A stretch of DNA of 64,000 nucleotides from CAYPNF01 sp964411985 (GCA_964411985.1 CAYPNF010000036.1:22773-86772), one strand, 5' to 3'; shown: positions 24,849-34,708, counted from the first letter of the stretch. Notes: generated by a model from the sequence alone, not told the origin. Program-made: numbers and translations.

Positions 24849-26099
24849 TTACCTAGCCAATTTGACCGACCGGTAGTACTTCCGCTGCAGGATCCTCCTA
24901 AGGGTTCCGAAAGTCGACTTGAGCTTTTCGCTCAGCGGCAGTGCGCTCCAAAGCTTGAAGAGTGGGAATCCCGATAGTCTTGTTACCGGGATTCCACAAA
25001 TTTTGAAAGCCCAGCGTCTACCCCAGACGGCGGCGCGCTTGTTGGCTAGATTGCGCTGAGAGCTTAGCAACTTGTCGATATCCGCAGGAACCAATTCCAG
25101 GTAGCCATCTCGTACGGCTCCCTCCAGCATTTCACGCCCGAGTTCGGTACGTACGACGACCAGAGAAGATCCTGACTCGCCGGGGTTAACCTCGCGGTAC
25201 CAGGGGTCTCCGCAGGAGATGTCAGCAGTCTCCCCAGAATCGTCAGGCCAGAGGTGAGCGGAGTAGGGTCGGTAAGCTTGTAGGAATTTCCACGATTCAC
25301 GGTACGGCATTTCTATAGCGGGCTCGGACTCACCACGGCGCGTAGGAGCAAAGTGTCCGGGCCAACCGTGACCTCGGTAGCGAAGTGAAGCCAAGCCGTC
25401 TGAGGCCACACCTAGCTCCGAGAGCAAGTCCTGCGTGCCTTGGGTACTGGGGCTTCCCGCACAGAAGAACGAAATAGTCATGCCTACCCGGTGGTCGAGG
25501 CGTGGGCGAATCATCTGAGCTTTCCTTAGTGCGGCTACTTCAGCCGGTCTCCCGATGAAGACACACGGACTCGGCGCGTCTTCCATTAGGCGAAGACTGT
25601 CACACGCGGAGGCGGGCGCATACCTTGAGCCCAGCTTGGACAGCAAATCGGCGCGAGACAAGCTAAGGGAAGTGCGGTTATAGAGAGGATTATGGGGGTC
25701 GGGGCCAATATGCAAGACGCCATGCATCTGCCGTTTGTCCAAGCAGTAGAGCGCCAAAGCTGTGATAGCTCCACCTGATGACCCCTTGTACCTAATCTCG
25801 TTGTCTCGCGCGTGTCCCTCCCAAATCTCCAGGACTGGACCGAATTGTGCTAGCACTGCACGCAAGACTCTTGGTCTCGTCGCCAAGTGGCGATAATCTA
25901 GGCTGTAGCTTGGACAAACTTTGAGGCACTCATCGCAGGAAACACACCGATCAGGGTTGACAACCAGCGGCTGGACACCGCAGTCCAAAAAGTTCCTAAG
26001 TGTCACGTTCTGCTCTGGGCAAATATAGGCACATGCCCCACACCCCACGCACAGGCGCCAAGCAACGACACTTTCAATGCTCTCAAATTTGCGAATCAT
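24849..26099 (-). CDS. FrhB/F420H2-dehydrogenase beta-like Fe-S protein of the EPS locus
   Basis: A 416-aa flavin/Fe-S protein with two [4Fe-4S] motifs at the N-terminus: Cys17-x2-Cys20-x2-Cys23-x3-Cys27 and Cys52-x2-Cys55-x2-Cys58-x3-Cys62. The FrhB/FdhB domain follows, recognisable from SSGGAITALALYCLD and VFIGRPAEVAALRK, ending with LSSQRNLANKRAAVWGRRWA. In polysaccharide loci such proteins occur next to pyruvyl transferases and glycosyltransferases and probably carry out a reductive modification; the electron donor need not be F420. Exact reaction unknown. Confidence 0.8.
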   Translation of the reverse strand: MIRKFESIESVVAWRLCVGCGACAYICPEQNVTLRNFLDCGVQPLVVNPDRCVSCDECLKVCPSYSLDYRHLATRPRVLRAVLAQFGPVLEIWEGHARDNEIRYKGSSGGAITALALYCLDKRQMHGVLHIGPDPHNPLYNRTSLSLSRADLLSKLGSRYAPASACDSLRLMEDAPSPCVFIGRPAEVAALRKAQMIRPRLDHRVGMTISFFCAGSPSTQGTQDLLSELGVASDGLASLRYRGHGWPGHFAPTRRGESEPAIEMPYRESWKFLQAYRPYSAHLWPDDSGETADISCGDPWYREVNPGESGSSLVVVRTELGREMLEGAVRDGYLELVPADIDKLLSSQRNLANKRAAVWGRRWAFKICGIPVTRLSGFPLFKLWSALPLSEKLKSTFGTLRRILQRKYYRSVKLAR

Positions 26100-26272
26100 G
26101 CGCGAGAATGCAATTTATTGGATTAGAATTGACGCGTAGGTACACATAAGTTTCGCAATTTCGGAGAAAGCGGCGTGGTATTCCGTCTGTCAAGTAGGAC
26201 CGAACCAACACATGCGAGACGCTAAGCACCGCCAAGAATACAACTATGCTTTCATGGAAGTTTCACTTCGGA

Positions 26273-27556
26273 TTAGGCGATTACTCCAAGGTCTGGAGTC
26301 GGCCTTGCAGTTGCGTGTGCCAGAGTTGCAGCAATCGCGAGGGAAAAGTACCAGAAGACAATACTCTGATCAAAATAGGAAACAGAGATGAAAGTTACTG
26401 CATGGCAGAACACCGTGCATCCAAGCACCCAAAGCAAGAACTTGTCTGAAGCAGAGCCCCCGCCCAATCGCCGCATGGCAGCATGCAAACCGCGAAAGGC
26501 AAGGATGATACTGCAAATGAAAAGGAACAGGAGCGGAAGCCCACCGAGAACCCCCATCTTGATGTAGTGATTGGTGATGTCAGTGTGGTTGGGACTCCAA
26601 CTGACCCCTGTGGGCATCCAGTGCCTAGTGTAATCTGTTCCGCAAAGCCACCACTCGCCCAAGTGCCTAATCGAAGAGTCGATCAACTCAGCCCTGTGCC
26701 AACCGGTACTGCTGCCTGTAAGGTCGATCCTCCCCAAGAGATACCAAACCGGCGCCTTCATAATAACGGCTAAAATGGCCAAAGCCACCAGGGAACCTTT
26801 CAGGAGCCAAGGTAAGTACTCTCGGCGACGCCACATCAATAGGCTGCCGATAGCCGCCACGCTAGTGAGAAGCGGCCCGCTGGAGGTGGAGGCGAGGACA
26901 ATCGCAAAACATGAAAGGACTCCTGCTATGGACCAGGCGACGCTAATGCGATAGACCCAAACCATCACAGGGATGCACGCGGCCCCAACAGTGCCGGCGA
27001 GGATTGGGTGAGCGAAAGGGCCCACTGCACGAAGTCTACCGTCTCTGATTTCAGAGATCGGGGAAACACCACCAAAGCAAGCGAATAGATTCTTATGGGT
27101 TACCTTCTCGACCGCCATCGCAAAGGCAAGAGGGACTAGAACCAGAGCTAAACCCCGCATAACTTCGGCAGCATCCTGAAAGTCTCGCACCCAGGTTCTG
27201 AACAGAAAATACAGGCCCAAGCCGTTATAAACTAGTCCAAGACGGAACGTAAACCTCTGTTCCTCCGTTGCCTCATGCCCGAGATATGTGACTAGAGCGC
27301 AAGTAGCCCAAAGCAACATGACCTTGTCAACGCCAATCAACCCTCCAACTGGTCTTTCCTTTCTTATTAAAACACGCAGAAAGCCCGCCAGAATGAGAAT
27401 TCTTATCAGTGGAAAATTGAACCCGCCCAGAGTGGTACCTTCCCCCAGAGGGAGATAGCAAGCTCCGAGAAGCAGCATTACTGCCGCAACCCTTCGGCTA
27501 CTGCAGTATATACAAAGGGCGATTAGTAACCCGCATATAGCTCCTCCGACAGTCAT
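26273..27556 (-). CDS. Wzy-like O-antigen polymerase/ligase
   Basis: Integral membrane protein (427 aa) with about ten hydrophobic segments and one large periplasmic loop (roughly residues 270-330, LGRIDLTGSSTGWHRAELIDSSIRHLGEWWLCGTDYT), typical of the O-antigen polymerase/ligase superfamily; a His occurs in NHTDITNHYIKMG. It would polymerise repeat units or transfer the glycan. Sequence conservation in this family is low, so the assignment rests on topology, loop and context between sugar-building genes. Confidence 0.75.
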   Translation of the reverse strand: MTVGGAICGLLIALCIYCSSRRVAAVMLLLGACYLPLGEGTTLGGFNFPLIRILILAGFLRVLIRKERPVGGLIGVDKVMLLWATCALVTYLGHEATEEQRFTFRLGLVYNGLGLYFLFRTWVRDFQDAAEVMRGLALVLVPLAFAMAVEKVTHKNLFACFGGVSPISEIRDGRLRAVGPFAHPILAGTVGAACIPVMVWVYRISVAWSIAGVLSCFAIVLASTSSGPLLTSVAAIGSLLMWRRREYLPWLLKGSLVALAILAVIMKAPVWYLLGRIDLTGSSTGWHRAELIDSSIRHLGEWWLCGTDYTRHWMPTGVSWSPNHTDITNHYIKMGVLGGLPLLFLFICSIILAFRGLHAAMRRLGGGSASDKFLLWVLGCTVFCHAVTFISVSYFDQSIVFWYFSLAIAATLAHATARPTPDLGVIA

Positions 27557-27729
27557 GAAGAGTCCCTCAATCTTTGGAGAAGATTACAACATTAGGCCAA
27601 AGGAAAGGCATAATGCCCTAGACATTAAAGGGGACAACGCAAAGAATAGAGTACTCAACAGCTCCCATGGGAAACCGGTGCTCCTCCAGCGGTTGCCAAC
27701 TTCAGCAGCGCAGCAGGACCTAAACTCCA

Positions 27730-29037
27730 TCAATCAGCAACCCTGAACTTGGCTGGAGGATGAGGCAGCATGGACTCCATCGCACCTCGATTCCATGGCT
27801 TCCCTTGACCCCGTCTTATCCCATTTGGATCCACATCGTAGTCCGCTCCTGGCTGAGTTAGATCCAACCCGGGAGGCGAGTCGGCGGTCAACCTAAAGTC
27901 ACCATTCGTGATGGCGACGAATGGGTCTCCCTCGAAATTCGACCGGACATCGCTCGCCCCTGCCAACATCCCTCCTGAGTTGACGAACCACTGGTAGTCT
28001 GCGGTTGCCATGCCAGGACCGGGAAGGTTGGTACATTTGTACCAGACATTGTTCATTTGAAGATTTCCAGCTCCGTTGTACAAGTAGTGACTACAATTCG
28101 CAGCAAGTCCGTTTATAACAGTATTGTTATAAACCTTCCAATTGTAAGCATTTGCCAGAGATGATCTAGTGGTAAAAACTCCGTTGCCAACCCGACCACA
28201 GGTTGTCCCGTCGGTCCAAAACACCGTATTGCCGTATATCTCCCAGTCGTAACAATCCCCCCGAAGATTAACTACGACTCCTGTCCCTTCAATGTCCTCC
28301 CAGATGTTGTTTGCGATCACATACCGGTCACCATCGTTGTCTGACCAACCTTCCGCATGCCTAAGCGGAGTACTCCGGTTTCTGGCAAAATAGCAGTGCT
28401 TCACCAAAACGTCCTGCCATCCCCGGCTGAGAATAAACGTCCTGGAGCTATCATGGAAATAGCATCGTTCTATCTTAACCTGAGAAATTGGCATCGATCC
28501 ATAGATATGGTCAACCGAATTCGTATCAGGGACTCGATTCGTCGGAAAGGCGAACTCAACGTGCCGAACGGATATGTTAGTGACTGTGCGTGCGAAGCTG
28601 ATCAGATTCACATAGTCTCGTTTGATCGCAAAACCGTGTCCTGACTTCCAACTCGTTGGACCACCACCAGTTACACCATCAAACACGAAAAACCCGCTGT
28701 AAATGAGGATCGGACCGAAAACAGACTGCCCCTGCGCGTAGGCATCGGTCCATCCGAGGTTAGTACCATGCTCCGAGCTTGTAGCTTTCTTTACTGTCAC
28801 AAGGTTCGTACCAGACTCTACAGTCTTGAAGGCAAAACCTGCGTAGCTACCACCAGCGACATAGTAGGTTGCACCCCGAATGAGGGTGGCTGGTAGTGCT
28901 GCTAAAGCATTGCCCCAATCAGATCCGTCCCTTCTTCCGCTCCCGCCCTCACTAACACAGTAAGTGGGCTGGGCAAGGCTAATCTCCGGAGAGAGCAGAG
29001 ACACTAGGACCACACAGCAAAAGACAAGTCTATTCAT
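27730..29037 (-). CDS. Secreted right-handed beta-helix (pectate-lyase-like) protein
   Basis: Secreted protein (about 435 aa) starting at ATG 29037, which gives the signal peptide MNRLVFCCVVLVSLLSPEISLA; the open frame itself runs to 29085. The body is a repeating beta-helix pattern (WEIYGNTVFWTDG, WKVYNNTVINGLA, QMNNVWYKCTN), as in pectate-lyase-like polysaccharide-modifying or binding proteins. The end NGIRRGQGKPWNRGAMES matches the conserved DUF5123/choice-of-anchor-Q-like finish. Probable role: a lyase or epimerase acting on the exopolysaccharide; no catalytic residues can be assigned by eye. Confidence 0.75.
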   Translation of the reverse strand: MNRLVFCCVVLVSLLSPEISLAQPTYCVSEGGSGRRDGSDWGNALAALPATLIRGATYYVAGGSYAGFAFKTVESGTNLVTVKKATSSEHGTNLGWTDAYAQGQSVFGPILIYSGFFVFDGVTGGGPTSWKSGHGFAIKRDYVNLISFARTVTNISVRHVEFAFPTNRVPDTNSVDHIYGSMPISQVKIERCYFHDSSRTFILSRGWQDVLVKHCYFARNRSTPLRHAEGWSDNDGDRYVIANNIWEDIEGTGVVVNLRGDCYDWEIYGNTVFWTDGTTCGRVGNGVFTTRSSLANAYNWKVYNNTVINGLAANCSHYLYNGAGNLQMNNVWYKCTNLPGPGMATADYQWFVNSGGMLAGASDVRSNFEGDPFVAITNGDFRLTADSPPGLDLTQPGADYDVDPNGIRRGQGKPWNRGAMESMLPHPPAKFRVAD

Positions 29038-29326
29038 AAGTTCTGCAAGGAAGCAAAAACCCGAGCACGATGGCCTGGTAACCAAGCGATTGTTGGAAAG
29101 CAGTTATCGCGCCAGATGCCAAGGAGTGAACCTGGCACCGCCCTGCCTGGGAGAAAGATATCGTGCAAGCCAAATTCCTGATTGGTGGAAGACTCGCCTC
29201 CGAGGCTCCGATAGCCAATCCTATAAAGTGCTGAAACCCATTCTGTTCTCAACCGTCAGTGGAACCTCCGTGACCAACCAGGAGGCATGCTAGACCAGCG
29301 AGCCAAGGTGGAGACAACCGTTCCGA

Positions 29327-31210
29327 TTATGGCTTTTGTGAGATGTAAGTCCGATGCCATAGTTCAAAAGAGAGGAGTAGATAAACATGCCGCTTGTAGG
29401 GTTGGGTGCCTAGTCGGTCATCCTCTAAGATCCTCTGAAGAACACTAGGGTTGAAGTACTTTGAGCAGGCGGAGTCCGATGCGAGTATTAGCTCATCGAC
29501 GTAATCCCGCATTTTTCCTCGAATCCAAGAATCGACCGGATTGGCAAACCCCTTCTTTTTTCTATAGACAACCTCGTCGGGCAACCACTTCCTTAAGGCC
29601 TTTTTGTGAAGATACTTCCCCGTTAGCCCCCGCAATTTGAAGTGTGGAGGTAGGCTTTCCACAAACTCAACGATCCGATAGTCAAGAAACGGGACACGTG
29701 CCTCAAGGGAATTAGCCATCGATGTCTTGTCCCCCACCATAAGCAGATCGTCAGGAAGATTCGCCCGCGTGTCCACGTACTGCATTTGAGTAAGAGGGTC
29801 GAACTCACCCACGTCTTGCTGCAAGTGGCTAATAGCAAGCTTACCACTGTAATCGGAAAAACCGATCTCGGACCTCACCCAATCGCGAAAAAGACTACGC
29901 CTTAGATCTGCTTCAAAAAAGGAATAGACCCTCGTCAGCCTTTCCAGCATATCATGTTCACCCAACGAAACAACAGCGCGCTTGAGTTTCTCATGCCGCC
30001 CGGGAGTTGCCCTAACCAGACCTGAAATGCTCTCCTTCACCCATTTAGGCAAGCGGCTATAGGCTGCTGACAACTTGGCCCCAACGTATCTGTCGTATCC
30101 TGCCCACGGCTCGTCTGCTCCTTGTCCACAAAGGGCCACCTTAACCCTCTCCCTAGCGATTCGACTGACGAAGTAGAACGCGGCAGCACTCTCGTTTCCC
30201 ACAGGTTCCTCCAAATCACTCATGTAACGAGCATAGTAATCAGTATAGTCTCTGGAGGTAATCACGAGACTATGGTGGTCCGCTCCAAACATTCGTGCCA
30301 AATCGGAGGCGTTGCCAACCTCGTCGGTTTCGATTCCTTCCTCAAAGCCAATGGTGAACGCTTGCACCGGCTTCGTCCCATATTGCCTCATAATCGCCAG
30401 AAGGGCTCCCGAATCGATTCCACTGCTTAAGAATAGCCCAAGCGGGACGTCGCTACGCAACTGCATCTTCACCGCATCCTCGAGCAACGCCTGATACTCC
30501 TCCAAAAGAGCTGGTTCACCAGGGTTTACTCTATGCTTAGGAATCCAATTCCAAAAGCGCTCCTGACGCACCCCCGACTTGGACAACCTCATGGCATGGC
30601 CTGCGGGAAGCTTTAAGATTCTGTCAAAAAGGGTTCTTGGCGCAGGTACAAATCTGAAAGTGAATAGGGAATTGAGAGCATGCAGGTCTACGGAACGAGG
30701 CACCTTCGCCTCCTGAAGAAGAGCTTTAATCTCAGAAGCGAAGAGTACCGATCCGTTAAGCTCGGTGTAATACAACGGCTTTATCCCAAGATGGTCCCTG
30801 GCAATGAAAACCGACCTTGTGTGTGCATCCCATAGCGCAAACGAGAACATTCCATTGAACCTGGTAACGCAGCTGTCGCCCCACTGCTCATACGCATGCA
30901 CTATCACTTCGGTGTCTGAGGAAGTGCGGAAAGCATGACCATAGCCCAAGAGCTCACGTCGAAGTTCGACGTAGTTGTAAATCTCCCCATTGAATACCAC
31001 TTGAATTGTGTCGTCTTCGTTACCGATGGGTTGCTGTCCACCACCCAAATCGATGATACTGAGCCTCCTATGCCCGAGGGCCACTTCGTGATCCACGAAG
31101 ATACCCTCACCGTCTGGACCTCGGTGTTTCATGGCAACCATCATCCTTCTCACCAAGTCGGAATCCACCGGGTTACCTTGAGTGTTGAAAACGCCGCAAA
31201 TCCCACACAT
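29327..31210 (-). CDS. asnB: Asparagine synthase (glutamine-hydrolysing)
   Basis: Full-length AsnB-type protein (627 aa). The N-terminal Ntn glutaminase has catalytic Cys2 (MCGICGVFN) and the substrate loop RHRGPDGEG; the C-terminal ATP pyrophosphatase domain has the PP-loop SSGIDSG at 262-268. It converts Asp, ATP and glutamine to Asn, or amidates another carboxylate. Copies inside EPS loci are common and probably amidate uronic acids or other glycan carboxylates; that role is inference here. Only 4 nt separate it from the upstream GT2 gene. Confidence 0.92.
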   Translation of the reverse strand: MCGICGVFNTQGNPVDSDLVRRMMVAMKHRGPDGEGIFVDHEVALGHRRLSIIDLGGGQQPIGNEDDTIQVVFNGEIYNYVELRRELLGYGHAFRTSSDTEVIVHAYEQWGDSCVTRFNGMFSFALWDAHTRSVFIARDHLGIKPLYYTELNGSVLFASEIKALLQEAKVPRSVDLHALNSLFTFRFVPAPRTLFDRILKLPAGHAMRLSKSGVRQERFWNWIPKHRVNPGEPALLEEYQALLEDAVKMQLRSDVPLGLFLSSGIDSGALLAIMRQYGTKPVQAFTIGFEEGIETDEVGNASDLARMFGADHHSLVITSRDYTDYYARYMSDLEEPVGNESAAAFYFVSRIARERVKVALCGQGADEPWAGYDRYVGAKLSAAYSRLPKWVKESISGLVRATPGRHEKLKRAVVSLGEHDMLERLTRVYSFFEADLRRSLFRDWVRSEIGFSDYSGKLAISHLQQDVGEFDPLTQMQYVDTRANLPDDLLMVGDKTSMANSLEARVPFLDYRIVEFVESLPPHFKLRGLTGKYLHKKALRKWLPDEVVYRKKKGFANPVDSWIRGKMRDYVDELILASDSACSKYFNPSVLQRILEDDRLGTQPYKRHVYLLLSFELWHRTYISQKP

Positions 31211-31214
31211 GCGA

Positions 31215-32099
31215 TTAGGTTCTTTCTTCTTTCCTAAAACGATACCCAGTTCTTGCCACCACGCGTCCCCAGAGCAACCGTCGATAGCAGGCAGCCTCCT
31301 CTGAACTCACCAACAGCGGTTTCCTGCGTAGCATCGCCTGAGTGTAACCGTGCAGCATCATTGCGGCACCGACTAGGAAAGGTTTAGCGAACAGTCGTTT
31401 ACAGAGTTTCAGAAAGAAGAGCGACGCAGTGCCGCCAGTTGTATAGAAGATTTCCCCTTGCATCGAACTCGTCCTGAGCATTCCAATGCCAGTACCTTCG
31501 GGTTTAAGATGCTTCATTTGAAGCTCCAAAAAGTGCTTCGTTCCCCAACCGAGACTTATCGCCCTTACCTCATCAACCGTATCCCATCCGCGTGCGGGCA
31601 CAAAACCTCTAATCTCCTCAAAACACTTCTTCCGGACAGCTTTGCACGCGCCTGCGGCGTGATAATAGGGCATGTCAACCACCCGCCACTCTCCAGGACG
31701 ACCTTCTTCACAATAAACTCCTGAGGCGATGCCAAGTTTCTCGTCACTCTCGAAATGAGCTATCAACCGTTGAAAATAGTCAGGCTCGAATTGGAGATCA
31801 CAGTCGAGTTTGACGACCACGTCATACGCTGTTGCCTCGATGGCATCGTATCCGTATTGAAACGCTCTCACCACCCCACCACCCGGTTGGCGTCCATCCT
31901 GCCGGTGCCGCCGCAGAACCGTGACAAAGTCGTGGCTAGAAGCAAACCGACTCAGAATCGCGGGAGTCTCGTCGGTCGACCCGTCGTCCACCAGAAACCA
32001 CTTCACGGGTCGCAAAGACTGGTTCAATACAGAATCGAGAGTCTGCTGGAGGTAACGGCTTTCGTCCCGGACGGGTGAAACAATCACGTAGGACAGCAT
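31215..32099 (-). CDS. Family 2 glycosyltransferase
   Basis: A 294-aa GT-A enzyme with MLSYVIVSPVRDESRYLQQTL, FLVDDGSTDETPAIL and VVKLDCDLQFEPDYF (the DxD region), plus AVRKKCFEEIRGFVPARGWDTVDEVRA as acceptor motif. C-terminal hydrophobic segments (FLVGAAMMLHGYTQAML) could form membrane association. It is immediately upstream of asnB and downstream of a family 4 glycosyltransferase. Confidence 0.88.
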   Translation of the reverse strand: MLSYVIVSPVRDESRYLQQTLDSVLNQSLRPVKWFLVDDGSTDETPAILSRFASSHDFVTVLRRHRQDGRQPGGGVVRAFQYGYDAIEATAYDVVVKLDCDLQFEPDYFQRLIAHFESDEKLGIASGVYCEEGRPGEWRVVDMPYYHAAGACKAVRKKCFEEIRGFVPARGWDTVDEVRAISLGWGTKHFLELQMKHLKPEGTGIGMLRTSSMQGEIFYTTGGTASLFFLKLCKRLFAKPFLVGAAMMLHGYTQAMLRRKPLLVSSEEAACYRRLLWGRVVARTGYRFRKEERT

Positions 32100-32193
32100 G
32101 CGGCTAGGCCCAATGAAATTGTTGACTCAGCTCAGCTTGGACACACCACTATCAGATTCTCTTCTGAACCATGGCGACGTGATAGCTTGCCTT

Positions 32194-33453
32194 TCAAGGC
32201 TGGAGTTCAAGCCGAGACACTGCGCCGATAAACGTGGCTCGCTCTTGCGGCCAAAGATGACGGTGGTAGACAGCCATAGCCCGATCCAGTCGCTCACGGC
32301 AAACCGATGGGTTTTCATAGGCCTCCAATATCGCTCTACTTAGGTCTGCTACGTTACCGGGTTCAAAAAAGGACAGCTGGGTATTGTCGAAATAATCACG
32401 GACGCCTCTTGTGTTCGGAGCAATCACGGTCTTGCCCATAGCTAGAGTTTCAAAAATCCGAGTGGGCATGTTCAATTCGGTGAAGGGGTTCCTGAGGTTC
32501 GGAATCAAAACTACGTCCGAATTTGCCAAAGCCTCCGCAATAACGTTGTGAGGCTGAAAACCATGGAAGCGGATCACCGACTCAAGGTGCAAATCCCTGA
32601 TTCGCTCCGAGATCTTCTCCATGAATGGGTTGTTCTTCCCAAAGATGTGAAACTGGAGCGAAGGGATTCTGTCTCGCAGGAGAGCCACAGCATCGACTGC
32701 AATGTGAAGGCCTTGACGCTCTGCGATAAAGCCGTGGAACATGACGACAAACGGCTTCGTCCCCCCAGAGGCGGAGTCCCTCTTCGAAGGATACTTGGCT
32801 GGATCGAAGATCTCTGTTTGGGGCGAGTTCATGACAATCTCGATCTTGCTAGGCGGGCAACTTCGGGAAATGAACAGTTCTCTAAAAGCGACGTTAGGGG
32901 TAAGCACCAGATCCGCAGAGCGAATGCTCCATCTTTCAAGAAGCTTCAGTATTCGCACGGAAAGACTCTCCTCGCGCAACTGGTAAATGCTCATCATCAG
33001 TTCTGGCATGGGGTCATGCAAATCCAACACTACTTTTGCCCCCAGAAGCTTGGCTACCGCGGCGCTGAAGACGAGCACGTCGGGCATGTTATGCACATGC
33101 ACCAGGTCAAAGCGCCTTCGTAGCGCACGGAAAGAGAGCAGCAAGAAAGAAATTGAGATGAAAAGAGAGTACTGGACAATGTAAGCAATCTTGCCGCGCC
33201 GAGTGCGTCTTAGCGGAATCCGAGTTACCGCAACACCATTCTCCACACTCCGCGCAGGCTCTTCTTTACTTTCACTGAGGCAGATGAGCTCGACGAGCAT
33301 ACCTTCCTGGATCATGGCCTCGGCAGCCCGACGAGGGCGAGGATCCGAAGGATAACAGGAGTACAAAAGCACCGCGACGCGTTTGCCTTTAAGAGGGGTG
33401 GGTGGATTTGTTGCTGGGCACATATTCGTCGTGCACGCTCGAGACGCGGCCAT
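32194..33453 (-). CDS. Family 4 glycosyltransferase
   Basis: GT-B retaining glycosyltransferase (419 aa). N-terminal domain: KRVAVLLYSCYPSDPRPRRAAEAM and FDLVHVHNMPDVLVF; C-terminal nucleotide-sugar domain: VMFHGFIAERQGLHIAVDAV, FHIFGKNNPFMEKI, IRFHGFQPHNVIAEALANSDVVLIPNLRNPFTELNMPTRIFETLAMGKTVIAPN with the EX7E-like Glu pair. The start codon lies directly behind the stop of the deacetylase-like gene. Confidence 0.9.
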   Translation of the reverse strand: MAASRACTTNMCPATNPPTPLKGKRVAVLLYSCYPSDPRPRRAAEAMIQEGMLVELICLSESKEEPARSVENGVAVTRIPLRRTRRGKIAYIVQYSLFISISFLLLSFRALRRRFDLVHVHNMPDVLVFSAAVAKLLGAKVVLDLHDPMPELMMSIYQLREESLSVRILKLLERWSIRSADLVLTPNVAFRELFISRSCPPSKIEIVMNSPQTEIFDPAKYPSKRDSASGGTKPFVVMFHGFIAERQGLHIAVDAVALLRDRIPSLQFHIFGKNNPFMEKISERIRDLHLESVIRFHGFQPHNVIAEALANSDVVLIPNLRNPFTELNMPTRIFETLAMGKTVIAPNTRGVRDYFDNTQLSFFEPGNVADLSRAILEAYENPSVCRERLDRAMAVYHRHLWPQERATFIGAVSRLELQP

Positions 33454-34392
33454 CTAGCCACCGGGGATAGCCACATTCCGTTTCTCAGGCTTGCGCATAT
33501 AAGCGGAGATATCTCGTGGAAGAACGAACCAACAGGCATCTTTAAACTCCCTCAAAACATGTTGAAGGAACTCTGAGAAAAGCCCTACATGAAACTCCTC
33601 GAAGCCTTTCGGAGACTCACTAAAACTCATGTAATCAGGGTGGGTATTGAGTAACGCCATGCCACCCACAGAGGCTATCCAATTCAGTTTCTGCTTCCAG
33701 ATTGACACTCCCTCCTCTTTGAGAACACAAAAAAGATTCAGATCTTGAACCAGAGTATAAGGCAACTCCACATAACGGTGCCCAACAGGGTCCTCCACCC
33801 AGAATGGAAACACGGTCTTGACACCTTCCGGTTGTGGTTCGAAGGGGTCGGTATCGAAAGTCGAGGCGTCGTAATCGACATCCAGATAATGCAGCCACTT
33901 CAGGTTGTGGTGCATCAGACCGGACCGAAATCCTTTGGCGCCCCATTCTTGGACGTACCGGTTGATCTTGGTTGCGGCTTCTTTGAAATGTTCCTCCGAC
34001 CAGTAGAGTTTGCCGTCGTGGTGAAGGTCGTGCACGCCCACCTCAAAACCCCGTGCGGTCAATTCATCTCGGAGCTCCTTGCTGACTCGATATCCCCCTT
34101 CGGGGATGAAGTTGAAGGAGGACCGGAATCCGAGGCTTTCTTCGAGGTCAGCCAACTGGCGGACGCGATCGAGTCCTTTCTGTCCCTCCACGTCGTGGGT
34201 GAGGACGAAGGCGAATTTCTTGCCATCGGGCCAGCCGGGCCAGTTTTTGGGTGGGGTGCCGGCGGCGGGGTCGATGGGCCAGACGTCGGCGTGGATGCGG
34301 CGGCGGCGTTTGGCGATGAGTCGGCGCAGAGCGATCCTCAGCCGTAGCGGGAGGTAAGGCTTGAGGCGGTAGTATGTACGCCAGGGGGTCAG
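33454..34392 (-). CDS. Polysaccharide deacetylase-like protein with non-standard start
   Basis: NodB-type polysaccharide deacetylase-related protein. Conserved segments: the metal-binding start KFAFVLTHDVEG, FEVGVHDLHHDGKLYW with its HxxxH-type histidines, FRSGLMHHNL and LLNTHPDYMSF. It could remove acetyl groups from the polymer. No ATG, GTG or TTG starts the frame before the THD motif: the GTG at 34191 codes the Val inside that motif, so translation must begin earlier. Coding potential (WRTYYRLKPYLPLRLRIALRRLIAKRRRR...) continues to a CTG at 34392, which I give as provisional start; the upstream in-frame stop is at 34432-34434. Possibly a CTG start or a damaged 5' end. Confidence 0.65.
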   Translation of the reverse strand: MTPWRTYYRLKPYLPLRLRIALRRLIAKRRRRIHADVWPIDPAAGTPPKNWPGWPDGKKFAFVLTHDVEGQKGLDRVRQLADLEESLGFRSSFNFIPEGGYRVSKELRDELTARGFEVGVHDLHHDGKLYWSEEHFKEAATKINRYVQEWGAKGFRSGLMHHNLKWLHYLDVDYDASTFDTDPFEPQPEGVKTVFPFWVEDPVGHRYVELPYTLVQDLNLFCVLKEEGVSIWKQKLNWIASVGGMALLNTHPDYMSFSESPKGFEEFHVGLFSEFLQHVLREFKDACWFVLPRDISAYMRKPEKRNVAIPGG

Positions 34393-34445
34393 AAGGGAAG
34401 GAGTGAGGGTTGAATTGTGAGTGCCATGAATTCAGGGAACTAGGC

Positions 34446-34708
34446 TAACCACTGATGACACAAATGACACTGATTACAGACCGGGCCAATCCACACCACG
34501 AATCACACGAATCGGAACCGCTGCTTTACCACAGAATACACGGAACACACAGAAAGGGGACCACCAACCTTAACCACTGATGACACAAAACACACAAATG
34601 AAATACAAGGCGATGGCAAACTAAGGAGATCCGGGTTTTATCAGTGTCATTTGTGTGATCAGTGGTTACCTCTTCCGGGTTTCTGTGTGCTCTGTGTTCT
34701 GTGGTAGA
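34446..34708. repeat. 9-nt-period repeat cluster 6
   Basis: Located between the deacetylase and Wzc-like genes. Forward modules (CACTGATGACACAAATGACAC, CACGAATCACACGAATC, CACAGAATACACGGAACACAC) run from 34446 to about 34602, and inverted ones (TTTGTGTGATCAGTGG, TTCTGTGTGCTCTGTG) from 34640 to 34708. The other sequence in 34393-34878 shows no gene. Confidence 0.85.

Noticed and set aside
29034..29326. Short minus-strand frames between the beta-helix gene and asnB
   Set aside because: Mutually overlapping, start in different frames, and none shows family features or a Shine-Dalgarno.
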